Both the position numbers and the translations under genes were made by a program. Source: Coenobita brevimanus (Eukaryota > Arthropoda > Malacostraca > Decapoda > Coenobitidae). Taken from it: a stretch of DNA of 64,000 nucleotides. The stretch is from positions 10,165,093 through 10,229,092 of the forward strand of contig CM064690.1 of assembly GCA_032717465.1 (NCBI GenBank), given 5' to 3'. Of the stretch, positions 10,965 through 20,755 are shown one piece after another (the stretch's first letter is position 1; each line of letters opens with the position of its first letter). Under the pieces are notes generated by a model. It saw only the letters and a program-made list of their open reading frames with translations, did not search any database and was not told where the DNA came from.

Positions 10965-10965
<1 letters not shown>
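10406..10965. other. No gene recognised
   Basis: Mixed-composition sequence. An open frame on the reverse strand crosses into the microsatellites and has no domain. Confidence 0.45.
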
Positions 10966-11007
<42 letters not shown>

Positions 11008-11010
11008 TGG

Positions 11011-11083
<73 letters not shown>
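10966..11083 (+). repeat. Compound (CA)n and (TA)n microsatellite
   Basis: (CA)n at 10966-11004, a short spacer CATATTGGGTGTACAT, then (TA)n at 11017-11083. It lies just upstream of the LINE 5' end. Confidence 0.95.
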
Positions 11084-11086
<3 letters not shown>

Positions 11087-11149
11087 CCTCCCGGAAAACA
11101 ACTAACTAGAAAAACAAACAATAAGCCTCGGACAAAGACTGACCAAACG

Positions 11150-11940
11150 ATGACGACCAAGGACCAGACAAAGGACATGGTTATCGGAACGTGGAATGTA
11201 AGGGGAGCCAATGATGAGGTGAAAGAGAGAGAAATTGTCCATGTGCTTGAGGGTGCAGAAGTGGATGTACGTGGAATAACTGAAACAAAATGGAGAGGAG
11301 AAAGTGTGAGAGAATGGGAGTATGGATGGGGTATATGTGCAGGAGTAGGTGAGAATGAGAGGGCAAAGGAAGGAGTATGTATAGTTGTGAGTAAAAGATG
11401 GAAGAAGAGCATAAGAGAGTATGGATCACTTGGGTCAAGGATTGTGTGGGTAAAGTTGAAAGTTGGAATACAAATGTAGGCGATTGTGTGTGTATGCGCC
11501 AAAGCAAGATCGTGCTAGAAGAGTGAGAGAAGAGTTCTGGACAAATGTGGAAGTGTGCATGGAAAAGTTTGGAAGGAATAAGAGTGTTTTTGATCGGTGA
11601 TATGAATGGTAAAGTTGGGAATGTGAAGGTGGATTGAATAGTTGGTGAGTGGGGTGTGCCTGCTGAGATATATGAGAATGGGAGTGCGTTAGTGGACATT
11701 AGTGCTGGGAGGGGGTTGGTGATAACCAATACCCACTTCAGGCATAAAATGATCCACAGGTATACATGGCGAGTGATGAGAAGGGTGAGTGGTGAACTGA
11801 ATGAAAAGAAGGCAATGATTGATTATGTATGTGTGGATGAAAGGATGCGAAGATGTGTAATGGATGCAAGAGTTTATAGAGGTTGGGGGGAGTGGACTTT
11901 CTGACCACTACTTGGTGGTGGCCAGAATTAAACTTCAAGT
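11150..11940 (+). pseudogene. LINE endonuclease domain (APE type), broken
   Basis: The ATG at 11150 starts MTTKDQTKDMVIGTWNVRG, the opening GTWNVRG motif of an exonuclease-endonuclease-phosphatase fold, with ITETKWRG (catalytic Glu) about 45 residues on. A TAG near 11477 stops the frame after about 109 codons. Homology resumes in other frames with CVYAP at about 11485, FLIGDMNGKVGN near 11590 (catalytic GDMN), HRYTW near 11755 and GLSDHYLVVARI (catalytic SDH) at about 11897-11932. At least two frameshifts and stops make it inactive. In LINEs this enzyme nicks the target DNA to prime reverse transcription. Confidence 0.8.
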
Positions 11941-14110
11941 AAGATGGAGGAATAGAAGAAGGGAAAGACGAGAGGAAGGAGTAGTTGGAAGGAGAGTGGA
12001 AAGGTTACAAGAGGATGAGATAAAGGCAGAGTATAAGAGAGAAGTGGAGGAACGATTGTGCAAATATGAATTGGAGCAGATGGGAGACGTGGAAGGTGTG
12101 TGTAGAATATTCACAGAAGAAATATGTGCAGCATGTGATGTGGTGTGTGGAAGGAAGAGAAGACGGAGGGGGGGTGCAAAGAACAGCGTGGTGGACTGAA
12201 GGGGTGAAAGAGGCTGTGGCACAAAAGAAGAAAGCATACAATGAATGGATGAGAAATAGGGGCATGGAAGAAGTTGAGAGGTGGAAGAAAGAGTTATATG
12301 TAGAAAGAAAGAGAGAGGTGAAAAGATTAGTAAGAGAGAGTAAGAAGAGAGTGGATGAGGAATTTGGAAGGAATTTGAGTGTAAAATGGAGGGACTGAAA
12401 GAAAACGTTCTGGAAAGAGGTGAAAAAAGTAAGACAGGGTGGAAGTGAAGTTGGCAGGGGAGTGAAAGATAAAAATGGTAGATTACTAGTGGAGAAGGGA
12501 GAAAAAGTGAGCAGATGGAGAGAACACTTCAAGGAATTGTTGAACATAGAGGATGGAAGTAATGCGAGTATAAGTGCCTGGGGAATGGCTGGGAGAAGGA
12601 GGGAGGTGAGAAGACAGGAAGAAATCAGTAGGATAGAAATTGTGGAAGCAATGAAGAAAGTTAAGTTAGGGAAAGCCCCAGGAATTGATGGAATGTGTGG
12701 TGAAATGCTGAAGGATGGATGTGGAAAATGTGCAGATTGGCCTGGGAGGAAGATAGAGTCCCGGAGGATTGGAAGTCAGTTATAATTATTCCCTTGTACA
12801 AAGGAAAAGGGGAAAAAGAAGTGTGTGGTAATCATAGGGACATTTGTCTTCTTAGTATTATAGGAAAAGTGTATGGTAGGATACTTATTGACAGAGTTAG
12901 AGAAAGAACAGAGGAATTAGTTGGAGAAGAACAGGGAGGCTTTAGGAAGGGAAGAGGTTGTGTAGATCAGATATTCATTCTTAGATCTTTAGTGGAAAAG
13001 TTTCTAGAGAAGGGAAAGAAGTTGTATGCGGCTTTCATGGATTTGGAGAAAGCATATGACAGGGTGGATAGACAAGGATTGTGGAAACTGTTAAGAATAT
13101 ATGGAGTAGATGGGAAGTTGTTGAATGCTGTGAAGAGTATGTACGGTGGTGCGAAGGCTGCAGTGCGTGTGGATGGTGAACTAAGTGAATTTTTCTCTTT
13201 GAAAGTTGGGTTGAAACAGGGATGTGTCATGTCTCCATGGTTGTTCAATCTGTACATGGATGGGGTAATAAAAGAGGTACAAGGTAGGGTAGTGGGTGAT
13301 GGAGTGGCCCTGGTGAGAGAGGATAGTGTTTGGAAACTCCCTGTACTGTTGTTTGCAGATGATACTGTGTTGTTGAGTGAAGACGAAGGGGAGCTGCAAG
13401 GCTTGGTGGATGAGTTTGGGAGAGTGTGTAAGAAACGGAATCTATAGGTGAATGTAGGGAAGAGTAAAGTGATGGTCTTTGAGAGGGGTGAAGTCAGTGA
13501 ATGTACAGCGAGGTTGGATGGTGAGGAATTGGAAAATGTGAGTACGTTTAAGTACTTGGGTAGTGTGATGAGTAAGGATGGAGGTTTGGAGGGTGAAGTG
13601 CTTGAAAGGGTACAGCAGGGAAGAAAGGTTGCTGGTTCTTTGAAAGCAGTGATAAGAAACAGGGAAGTGAGCATGGAAGTGAAAAAGTTACTACATGACA
13701 GTACTGTGATACCAAGTCTAACGTACGGAAGTGAAGCTTGGACGTTGTTGGAAGGACACAAGTCAAGAGTGAGAGCAGTGGAAATGAGTTATTTAAGAGG
13801 AGCCTGTGGAGTCACATGGAGAGACAGGCTGACGAACGAGGATATAAAGGAGCGTTGTGGTGTTGATGTGGATGTGATAGGAAGCGTTATGAGGAACACA
13901 CTGAGGTGGTTTGGCCATGTGGAGAGTTTGGAGGGTGAAAGACTGACGAAGAAAGTGTGTGTGAGTGAGGTGGAGGGAGGAAGAGGGAGGGGGAGGCCGA
14001 GGATGAGATGGAGGGATGGGGTGGAGAGGTATATGACAAAGGGGGGTGTGAGTTGGGAGCAGGGCAGTGAAATGGCGGGGGACAGGACGACTTGGAGGCG
14101 ATTTGTTTGA
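11941..14110 (+). pseudogene. LINE reverse transcriptase and C-terminal domain, broken by few stops
   Basis: A linker rich in Arg, Glu and Lys (11941-12400) leads to the RT. There is KLGKAPGIDGMCGEML near 12664-12711, PLYKGKGEKEVCGNHR near 12792-12838, EEQGGFRKGRGCVDQIF at about 12925-12978, DLEKAYDRVDRQGLW at 13039-13084, GLKQGCVMSPWLFNLYMDG at 13211-13264 and the catalytic FADDTVLLSED near 13355-13386. After a TAG near 13446 the frame continues as a 220-codon stretch with FKYLGSVMSKDGG, YGSEAWTLLEGHK, LRWFGHVE and a GRGRPRMRWRDG tail. Breaks seen: TGA after KWRD near 12397, a frameshift near 12715 and the TAG near 13446. RT motifs themselves are intact, so decay is recent compared with copy C. 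Confidence 0.85.
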
Positions 14111-14137
14111 GGTTACCCCGAACGGGATTGAGTCGTC

Positions 14138-14141
<4 letters not shown>

Positions 14142-14196
<55 letters not shown>

Positions 14197-14202
14197 TATA
14201 CC

Positions 14203-14263
<61 letters not shown>
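14142..14263 (+). repeat. (TA)n microsatellite interrupted by CCTATACCGG
   Basis: The LINE 3' tail. The interruption at about 14195-14204 creates the palindrome TATACCGGTATA. The right end is cut by LTR1, and TA repeat resumes after LTR3 at 26296. Confidence 0.95.
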
Positions 14264-14267
<4 letters not shown>

Positions 14268-14483
14268 ACATAGCCTATGATTTCATCTTCCTTTGTGTAA
14301 TTTTAACGCACAGTATGCTGCATGTTTGATCACGAGCGTGTTCTGCCTCAGTCCCCCTCTTCTACCGTTATAGTAGAGTAAGTCGTCCTTTCTGTTGTTC
14401 AGTGCAGGATTGTCAGCTCTTTGTACCCTATGCCTTGCATTTGCGCGTCCTTCTTACAAGTTGTATCAAGCTCTGCTGGCCCC

Positions 14484-14490
14484 TATATAA
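14484..14490 (+). promoter_or_regulatory. TATA box of LTR 1
   Basis: TATATAA within GGCCCCTATATAATGAGC, about 220 bp into the LTR, is the likely U3 promoter. The same box occurs at 20107-20113 in LTR2 and 25728-25734 in LTR3. The start site was not assigned. Confidence 0.55.
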
Positions 14491-14931
14491 TGAGCTCAGT
14501 CTCTGCATTATTGCGACTTAGATCTACTCCTCATTTTGTTCACATCTCTGTCCTCCCCTGTACAGTTATTATTGTGAGTGCTCAGGAAGTCTCCAACCAT
14601 CTAGCAGCTGTGTGTAATTTGAGTATAACTGTTGTTGCATTTTTTCTTGTACTGTGTAGCATAAGGTTAATTCTTAGGCCTAGTAAGGTTTTTGTAATTT
14701 ATGTGGGGTTCTTGTTGTCAGCCATCATTAATAATATTTTTTATCTGTAATAATATATCTGGCATTCACTGAGTATTATCTGGTGTCTCATTTTAACAGG
14801 GCTGACTTAGATAAATTTACTCATGCTAATTTCGTGTTAATAGAGGCTATTGCAGTTAACCATATATTTAACCTGTTTTTTGCCATTACATTATCCTTAT
14901 GAGTCCTGAATGTTTTGTTGTTAGTTTGAGC

Positions 14932-14937
14932 ATTAAA
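14932..14937 (+). promoter_or_regulatory. Polyadenylation signal variant in LTR 1
   Basis: ATTAAA about 115 bp before the LTR end, followed by T-rich sequence. It is conserved in the other two LTRs. Confidence 0.45.
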
Positions 14938-15057
14938 CTTTAACTTGTAATTTTACCTAACTCTTTGTTTTGAACCTGGAACTTTACGGGACAGTAGTGA
15001 TTTTCAGTATTCTCACTTAAAGTGTACATTATCTTTCTCTGTTCCGTAACATAAATT

Positions 15058-15075
15058 TGGCGACCTCTTATCAGG
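15058..15075 (+). other. Candidate primer binding site, copy A
   Basis: TGGCGACCTCTTATCAGG starts seven bases after LTR1. TGG is the expected complement of a tRNA CCA end, and TGGCGACC resembles tRNA-Arg binding sites used by some Gypsy elements. Only the first eight bases support that, so the tRNA identity is tentative. Confidence 0.45.
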
Positions 15076-15132
15076 ATATTCAGGATATTATCATAAGGAT
15101 ATTGTTTGATATTTTGTGACTGTGATTTATTC

Positions 15133-18100
15133 ATGATGTCTACTATTACTACGCTTGATGAAGCCAAAGATTTTTTGTCAAATGTGCAAACAGTGTGTGA
15201 TGTAGAAAACAGAACAAAGAATGAACTTAAGCTTGTTGCTCAACAATTGGGAATTGCAGTTCACTCTCATCATTCTAAAGATCAAATTGCTGGCATGATT
15301 AATAAAAGCTTGTTTAATGTAACTCCTCCAAATGAGCAAACGCAGATTGAATTAGCTAAGTTACAGCTAGCCCTGCAGGAGGCTCGTGTTAAGGAGGCTG
15401 AATTTCAAGCACGTGCTAAGGAGGCTGAGTCTCAGGCTAAGGAGGCAGAGTCTCAGGCTAAGGAGGTGGAGTCTCAGGCTCGCGTTAAGGAGGCTGAATT
15501 TCAGGCAAATGCTAAGGAGGCTGAATCTCAGGCTCGGATTCAGGAGGCACAGATACAGGCTCAGGCACAAATTGAACTAGCTAGGATTCAGGCAGACCAT
15601 GAGTATTGCATGAAACAATGTGGAATTGGATCATCTAGCTCTGATGATTTTGATGTGGCTAAAAATGTTAAACTTGTCCCTCCTTTTAATGAATCTGATT
15701 TAACAAAGTATTTTCAGTTGTTTGAGAGGGTAGCTACAGGTTTTAATTGGCCCAACCAGTATTGGCCAGTACTCCTTCAAACTGTTCTCACTGGTAAAGC
15801 TCAAGTAACTTATGCATCTTTGCCTCAGGATCAATCTGATAATTATGATGTAGTTAAGAGCTTGATTCTTAAGGCCTATGAGCTTGTTCCTGAAGCCTAT
15901 AGAGTAAAATTTAGGACAACTTACAAGCAAGATAAGCAATCCCATGTTGAGTATGCAAAAAATCAAAGAAGATCTGTTAGAGCAGTGGTTAAATTCTAAG
16001 AATGTGGATTCTGATTTTGGTAAATTTAAGCAGATGATTTTGCTGGAGGATTTCAAAAGGTGTATTAGTAAAGATGTAAGCCTATATCTTGATGAGAGAA
16101 GAATAGATAATTTGTCTGATGCTGCAGTTTTAGCTGATGAGTATGTTCTCACTCACAAAAGATATTCTAGAGGAAAAGGGAAAGCTGAGAGTAAGTACGT
16201 TGCCTCTACTCAGAGTACAGGTAACAGGAAAGAGAATAAAGATGATGTTTCTCAGGAAGTAAATACCAGCTTCACCTCTAGATTTCAGAAAAGTAAATGT
16301 ACTTATTGTAGTAAGCTTGGTCATACTACGGAGAAATGTTTCAGGAGGCAGCGTGATGTGAACAAAAAGGAGTCTTTAAATATTCAGTCAATTGGTCTAG
16401 TGTCCACTCTTGAGAGTTCCCAGAATTCTTTAACTGAGGTAACTGAACTTGCTTTGAGGGGTAACTTAAATTCTCATGATGGAGCTCCTCTTTTGAGCAG
16501 TAACGTGGGTGACACTCTCAAGAGTTCATGTGCTAATTTCCTGTCTGATGGTTTTGTCAGTCCTCTGGACAGTAATGACAGGAAATCAGTTCAAATATAT
16601 CGTGATACAGGTGCTTGCCAATCCCTTATGCTGACCAGTGTTCTAGGCTCTAATGTTAATTCCTCTGATGAAACTGTAATCTTACAAGGTGTAGGGAATA
16701 ATTACTTCTCTGTCCCTCTGTGCAGAGTGAATTTAGAGTCTGGTTTTGTTAATGGTTCCGTTATGGTTGGGTTGGTTGAGACACTCCCAATGTCAGGTGT
16801 AACTTTCTTACTTGGAAACGATATTAGTGGAAGTCAAGTGTGTCCAGCTCCTCAGTTGTCTAGTGAGCCAGTGGCTGCGACCCGGGATTGTGATGTCCCT
16901 GATGTGTTCCCTGCATGTGCTGTCACTAAGGCTAAGTCTAAAGTTACTGGTGATTTAGAGGATAATGATGATGATGATGTTATCCTAGCTGACACTTTTC
17001 TTGCTAATTTGGACCACTCACCAGATGAGGCAGTACCCCGTAGTGTTGATAATTTGTCTCGTCAAGAGTTGGTTGAGTTGCAGGTTGCTGACCCTGAGTT
17101 GAAAGGTCTAGCTAACTCTGCTTGCAGTGAGGAAGAGTCAGCTGGTGCTTCTACTTGTTATTATATAAAGTCAGGAGTACTTATGAGGAAGTGGAGACCC
17201 CCAACAGCATCAGCCGACTGTGAATGGGAGGTTGTACATCAAGTTGTCATCCCTCGTGTTTGTAGGCAGGATATCATTAGAGTGGCTCATGATTCCAGTT
17301 TGGCAGGACACCTTGGAGTGAGGAAGACTGTGGCACGCATTTTGAAACACTTCTACTGGCCAGGTATCTTCAGGGATGTTTCCTGGTATTGTAAGTCTTG
17401 TCACACCTGTCAAGTTGTGGGGAAGTGTAATCAGACCGAAAGGGTCGCACCTCTAGTTCCCATTCCTCCTTTTGAGGCACCTTTCACCCATGTGTTGGTG
17501 GATATTGTGGGCCTTCTTCCTAAGACTTCTTCAGGATTTTCTTATGTGTTGACCCTGATTGATATGGCTACTCGTTATCCTGAAGCCATTCCACTTAGAA
17601 ATATCTCAGCAAAGAACGTGGTTAAGGAAATGCTAGGGTTCTTCACAAAGTTTGGTCTGCCCAAGGAGGTACAGTCAGACCGGGGAAGTAATTTCATGTC
17701 AAATGTTTTCAAGCAGTCTCTGAAAGAGTTGGGCATCTCCCAGATCACGTCTTCAGCTTACCATCCCCAGACCCAAGGAGCGTTGGAGAGATATCATGAA
17801 ACACTCAAATCGATGCTCAAGAAATGCTGTTTGGAACATCAGAAAGACTGGGATAAAGGTCTTCCATTCGTTGTGTTTGCCGCAAGAGAATCTCCAAATG
17901 AATCACTGGGCTTCTCACCTTTTGAACTACTGTTTGGCCATGAAGTAAGAGGACCCCTTAAGCTACTCAAGGAATGCTGGCTGTCGGAGGAAGATGACGT
18001 CAACCTGCTGGAGTATGTGATGAAGTTCAAAGAACGGCTGTCCACTGCTTTACAACTGGCGAGAGAGAATTTAGGAGCTGCTCAGGAGAAGATGAAGACT

Positions 18101-19828
18101 TGATATGATAAGAAGTCCAGGTTACGCCACTTTCAGCCAGGAGATCAGGTTTTAATTCTGCTACCAGTGCATGGGCAACCTCTTCAAGCCAAGTTTAGTG
18201 GTCCTTATTTCGTGGAGAAGAAACTCAGTGATGTCAACTATGTCATCGCCACACCAGATCGTAGAAAGAACAAGCAACTTTGTCACATCAACATGCTAAA
18301 GTTATATCACAGGCGGGACGAAAATAATCCAGTCTGCACTGTAGCTGTTCCACCCGAGTCTGCAAGTGAAGCTCTCCCATGCAGTATGAGCCTGAGTGAT
18401 AGTTTGGGGAAGAATCCTGATATCATGAATGATCTCCAGACTAAGCGCTCTCATCTACCTCCCGAGGAAAGGCAGGAGTTTTCGGCATTACTGCAGGAGT
18501 ACCCGCAAGTGTTCCATACCACTCCAGGAAGAACCACTGTGTTGATGCATGATGTCGATGTTGGAGACGCAAAGCCAATTAAATTGCCTCCTTACCGTGT
18601 GAACCCAGTGAAAGTTCCTCTCATCGAGAAGGAGCTTGGCTACCTGTTGGACCACAAGATGATTGAGCCATGTCAGAGCGAGTGGAGTTCTCCTGTCACT
18701 CTGGTCCCTAAGCCAGGTGGGTCACAGCGGCTTTGCATTGACTACAGACGTGTTAATCAGATAACCAAAACAGACACTTACCCTCTCCCTCGTGTGGAAG
18801 ATTGCATAGACAAGATCGGAAAGGCTAGGTACATAAGTAAGTTTGATTTGTTAAAGGGATACTGGCAAGTACCTATGACTGAACGTGCTAGGGAGATCTC
18901 ATGTTTTGTAACACTAGGAAAGACTTTTGCATGTTCTGTAATGCCATATGGTATGAAGAATGCACCAGCCACATTTCAGAAGCTCATGAATGTTGTAACA
19001 GAGGGTTTGGCAGGGTGTGTTGTTTATATTGATGATGTATTAATCTTCAGTGACAACTGGAAAGATCACCTATGCCATGTCAGTAAATTTCTTGAGCGTT
19101 TGGTTCATGCTAATCTTGTAGCTATTTTATCAAAGTGTGAGTTTGGTCAAGCTAAAGTTCAGTACCTTGGGTATGTAATTGGTGATGGACATGTTGCACC
19201 ACCAGGAGCTAAGGTTCAGGTTATAAGTGATCTTCCCAGACCTAAAAGTAGGAAAGAGCTACAAAGATTTTTGGGAATGGTAGGTTATTACAGGAGATTT
19301 GTTCTTAACTTTCCTATTCTTGTATCACCACTTACAGACCTATTGAAAAAGGGAGTTAACTTTGTCTGGACCGATAACTGTGAATCCTCTTTCAACAAAC
19401 TTAAAGCTATCCTATTAAGTCAGCCAGAGCTCGCTACTCCAAATTTTGCTAAGCCTTTTAAGATGGCTGTTGATGCAAGTGATACAGGAGCTGGGGCTGT
19501 TTTGTTGCAAGAGGATGATCAGGGTATTGAACATCCTGTATCTTATTACAGTAAGAAGTTCACTCCACCTCAAAAGAACTGCTCAACTATTGAGAAAGAG
19601 CTTTTGGCCTTGATTTTGGGTTTACAGCATTTTTCATTTTATTTGTGTTCTGGTTTTGACCCCATAGTCATTTATACCGTTCATAACCCACTGAAATTCC
19701 TTAGTAAGTTTAAAGACAAAAATCAGAGATTGACAAGATGGAGTCTACTTCTTCAGGAGTATTCATTAGACATACAACATGTCAAGGGGAAAGAAAATGT
19801 TAATGCAGATTGCTTATCTAGACTTTAG
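15133..19828 (+). pseudogene. gag-pol polyprotein, copy A (two lesions)
   Basis: Reads from the ATG pair at 15133/15136. Gag begins MSTITTLDEAKDF, then an Ala/Glu/Gln coiled-coil-like section (about 15380-15600), a gag core, and the CCHC knuckle CTYCSKLGHTTEKC near 16300. Protease DTGA is at about 16605. Integrase follows: an HHCC finger near 17290-17410 and the D,D,E core at about 17500, 17680 and 17787. A GPY/F-type module (GPYFVEKK) lies near 18200. RT has YIDD at 19025-19036 and RNase H runs to SRL at 19828. Lesions relative to copy B: one extra A in the run at about 15956-15961 (frameshift in gag) and TGA at 18101-18103 where copy B has TGG. Without these it would be one long ORF, with no sign of programmed frameshifting between gag and pol. 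Confidence 0.9.
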
Positions 19829-19878
19829 ACAGATTGTTTTAGAGTAATAAGAAATTTCCTTTGTAAATTTTTTTCTTT

Positions 19879-19887
19879 GTGGGGAGG
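19879..19887 (+). other. Polypurine tract, copy A
   Basis: GTGGGGAGG directly before LTR2, the expected plus-strand primer site. At the same place copy B has the mutated TGGTAAGG (25501-25508). Confidence 0.6.
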
Positions 19888-20674
19888 TGTTACATAGCCT
19901 ATGATTTCATCATCCTTTGTGTAATTTTAACGCACAGTATGCTGCATGTTTGATCACGAGCGTGTTCTGCCTCAGTCCTCCCCTTCTACCGTTATAGTAG
20001 AGTAAGTCGTCCTTTCTGTGGTTCAGTGCAGGATTGTCAGCTCTTTGTCCCCTATGGCTTCACTTGCGCGTCCTTCTTACAAGTTGTATCAAGCTCTGCT
20101 GGCCCCTATATAATGAGCTCAGTCTCTGCATTATTGCGACTTAGATCTACTCCTCATTTTGTTCACATCTCTGTCCTCCCCTGTACAGTTATTATTGTGA
20201 GTGCTCAGGAAGTCTCCAACCATCTAGCAGCTGTGTGTAATTTGAGTATAACTGTTGTTGCATTTTTTCTTGTACTGTGTAGCATAAGGTTAATTCTTAG
20301 GCCTAGTAAGGTTTTTGTAATTTATGTGGGGTTCTTGTTGTCAGCCATCACTAATAATATTTTTTATCTGTAATAATATATCTGGCATTCACTGAGTATT
20401 ATATGGTGTCTCATTTTAACAGGGCTGACTTAGATAAATTTACTCATGCTAATTTCGTGTTAATAGAGGCTATTGCAGTTAACCATATATTTAACCTGTT
20501 TTTTGCCATTACATTATCCTTATGAGTCCTGAATGTTTTGTTGTTAGTTTGAGCATTAAACTTTAACTTGTAATTTTACCAAACTCTTTGTTTTGAACCT
20601 GGAACTTTACGGGACAGTAGTGATTTTCAGTATTCTCACTTAAAGTGTACATTATCTTTCTCTGTTCCGTAACA
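19888..20674 (+). repeat. LTR 2 (shared by both copies)
   Basis: 787 bp, TGTTACATAG to CCGTAACA. It acts as 3' LTR of copy A and 5' LTR of copy B. An open frame of 115 codons inside each LTR is not conserved as a protein feature. Confidence 0.95.
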
Positions 20675-20680
20675 TAAATT

Positions 20681-20698
20681 TGGCGGCCTCTTATCAGG
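20681..20698 (+). other. Candidate primer binding site, copy B
   Basis: TGGCGGCCTCTTATCAGG, differing from copy A by one base (A to G at the sixth position), which would weaken a tRNA-Arg match. Confidence 0.4.
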
Positions 20699-20755
20699 AT
20701 ATTCAGGATATTATCATAAGGATATTGTTTGATATTTTGTGACTGTGATTTATTC

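Larger units (their letters stand above)
11084..14141 (+). mobile_element. Nearly full-length non-LTR retrotransposon (LINE), copy A
   Basis: One element carrying an APE-type endonuclease, a reverse transcriptase and a C-terminal domain in the standard LINE order, ending in a microsatellite instead of poly(A). It is the best preserved of three copies of the same family (others at 7217-8797 and 32969-34549). A microsatellite tail and a single large ORF suggest an RTE-like clade, but I cannot place the clade by eye. No target site duplication is readable because both sides are TA repeat. The (TA)n at its 3' end is where the LTR retrotransposon tandem inserted. Confidence 0.85.
14264..15051 (+). 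repeat. LTR 1
   Basis: 788 bp, beginning TGTTACATAG and ending CCGTAACA, giving the short inverted ends TGTTAC/GTAACA. It differs from LTR2 and LTR3 at a cluster of sites in its first 200 bp (for example CATCTTCC versus CATCATCC, and CTGTTGTTC versus CTGTGGTTC), whereas LTR2 and LTR3 agree there. This pattern is useful for deciding how the tandem arose. Confidence 0.95.

Noticed and set aside
14484..14500. Arthropod initiator TCAGTC next to the LTR TATA box
   Set aside because: It lies only about 13 bases from the TATA box, too close for the normal ~30 base spacing.
14421..14750. 109-115 codon frame in each LTR
   Set aside because: It lies entirely within the LTR and is kept open only by LTR identity. 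No domain was seen.
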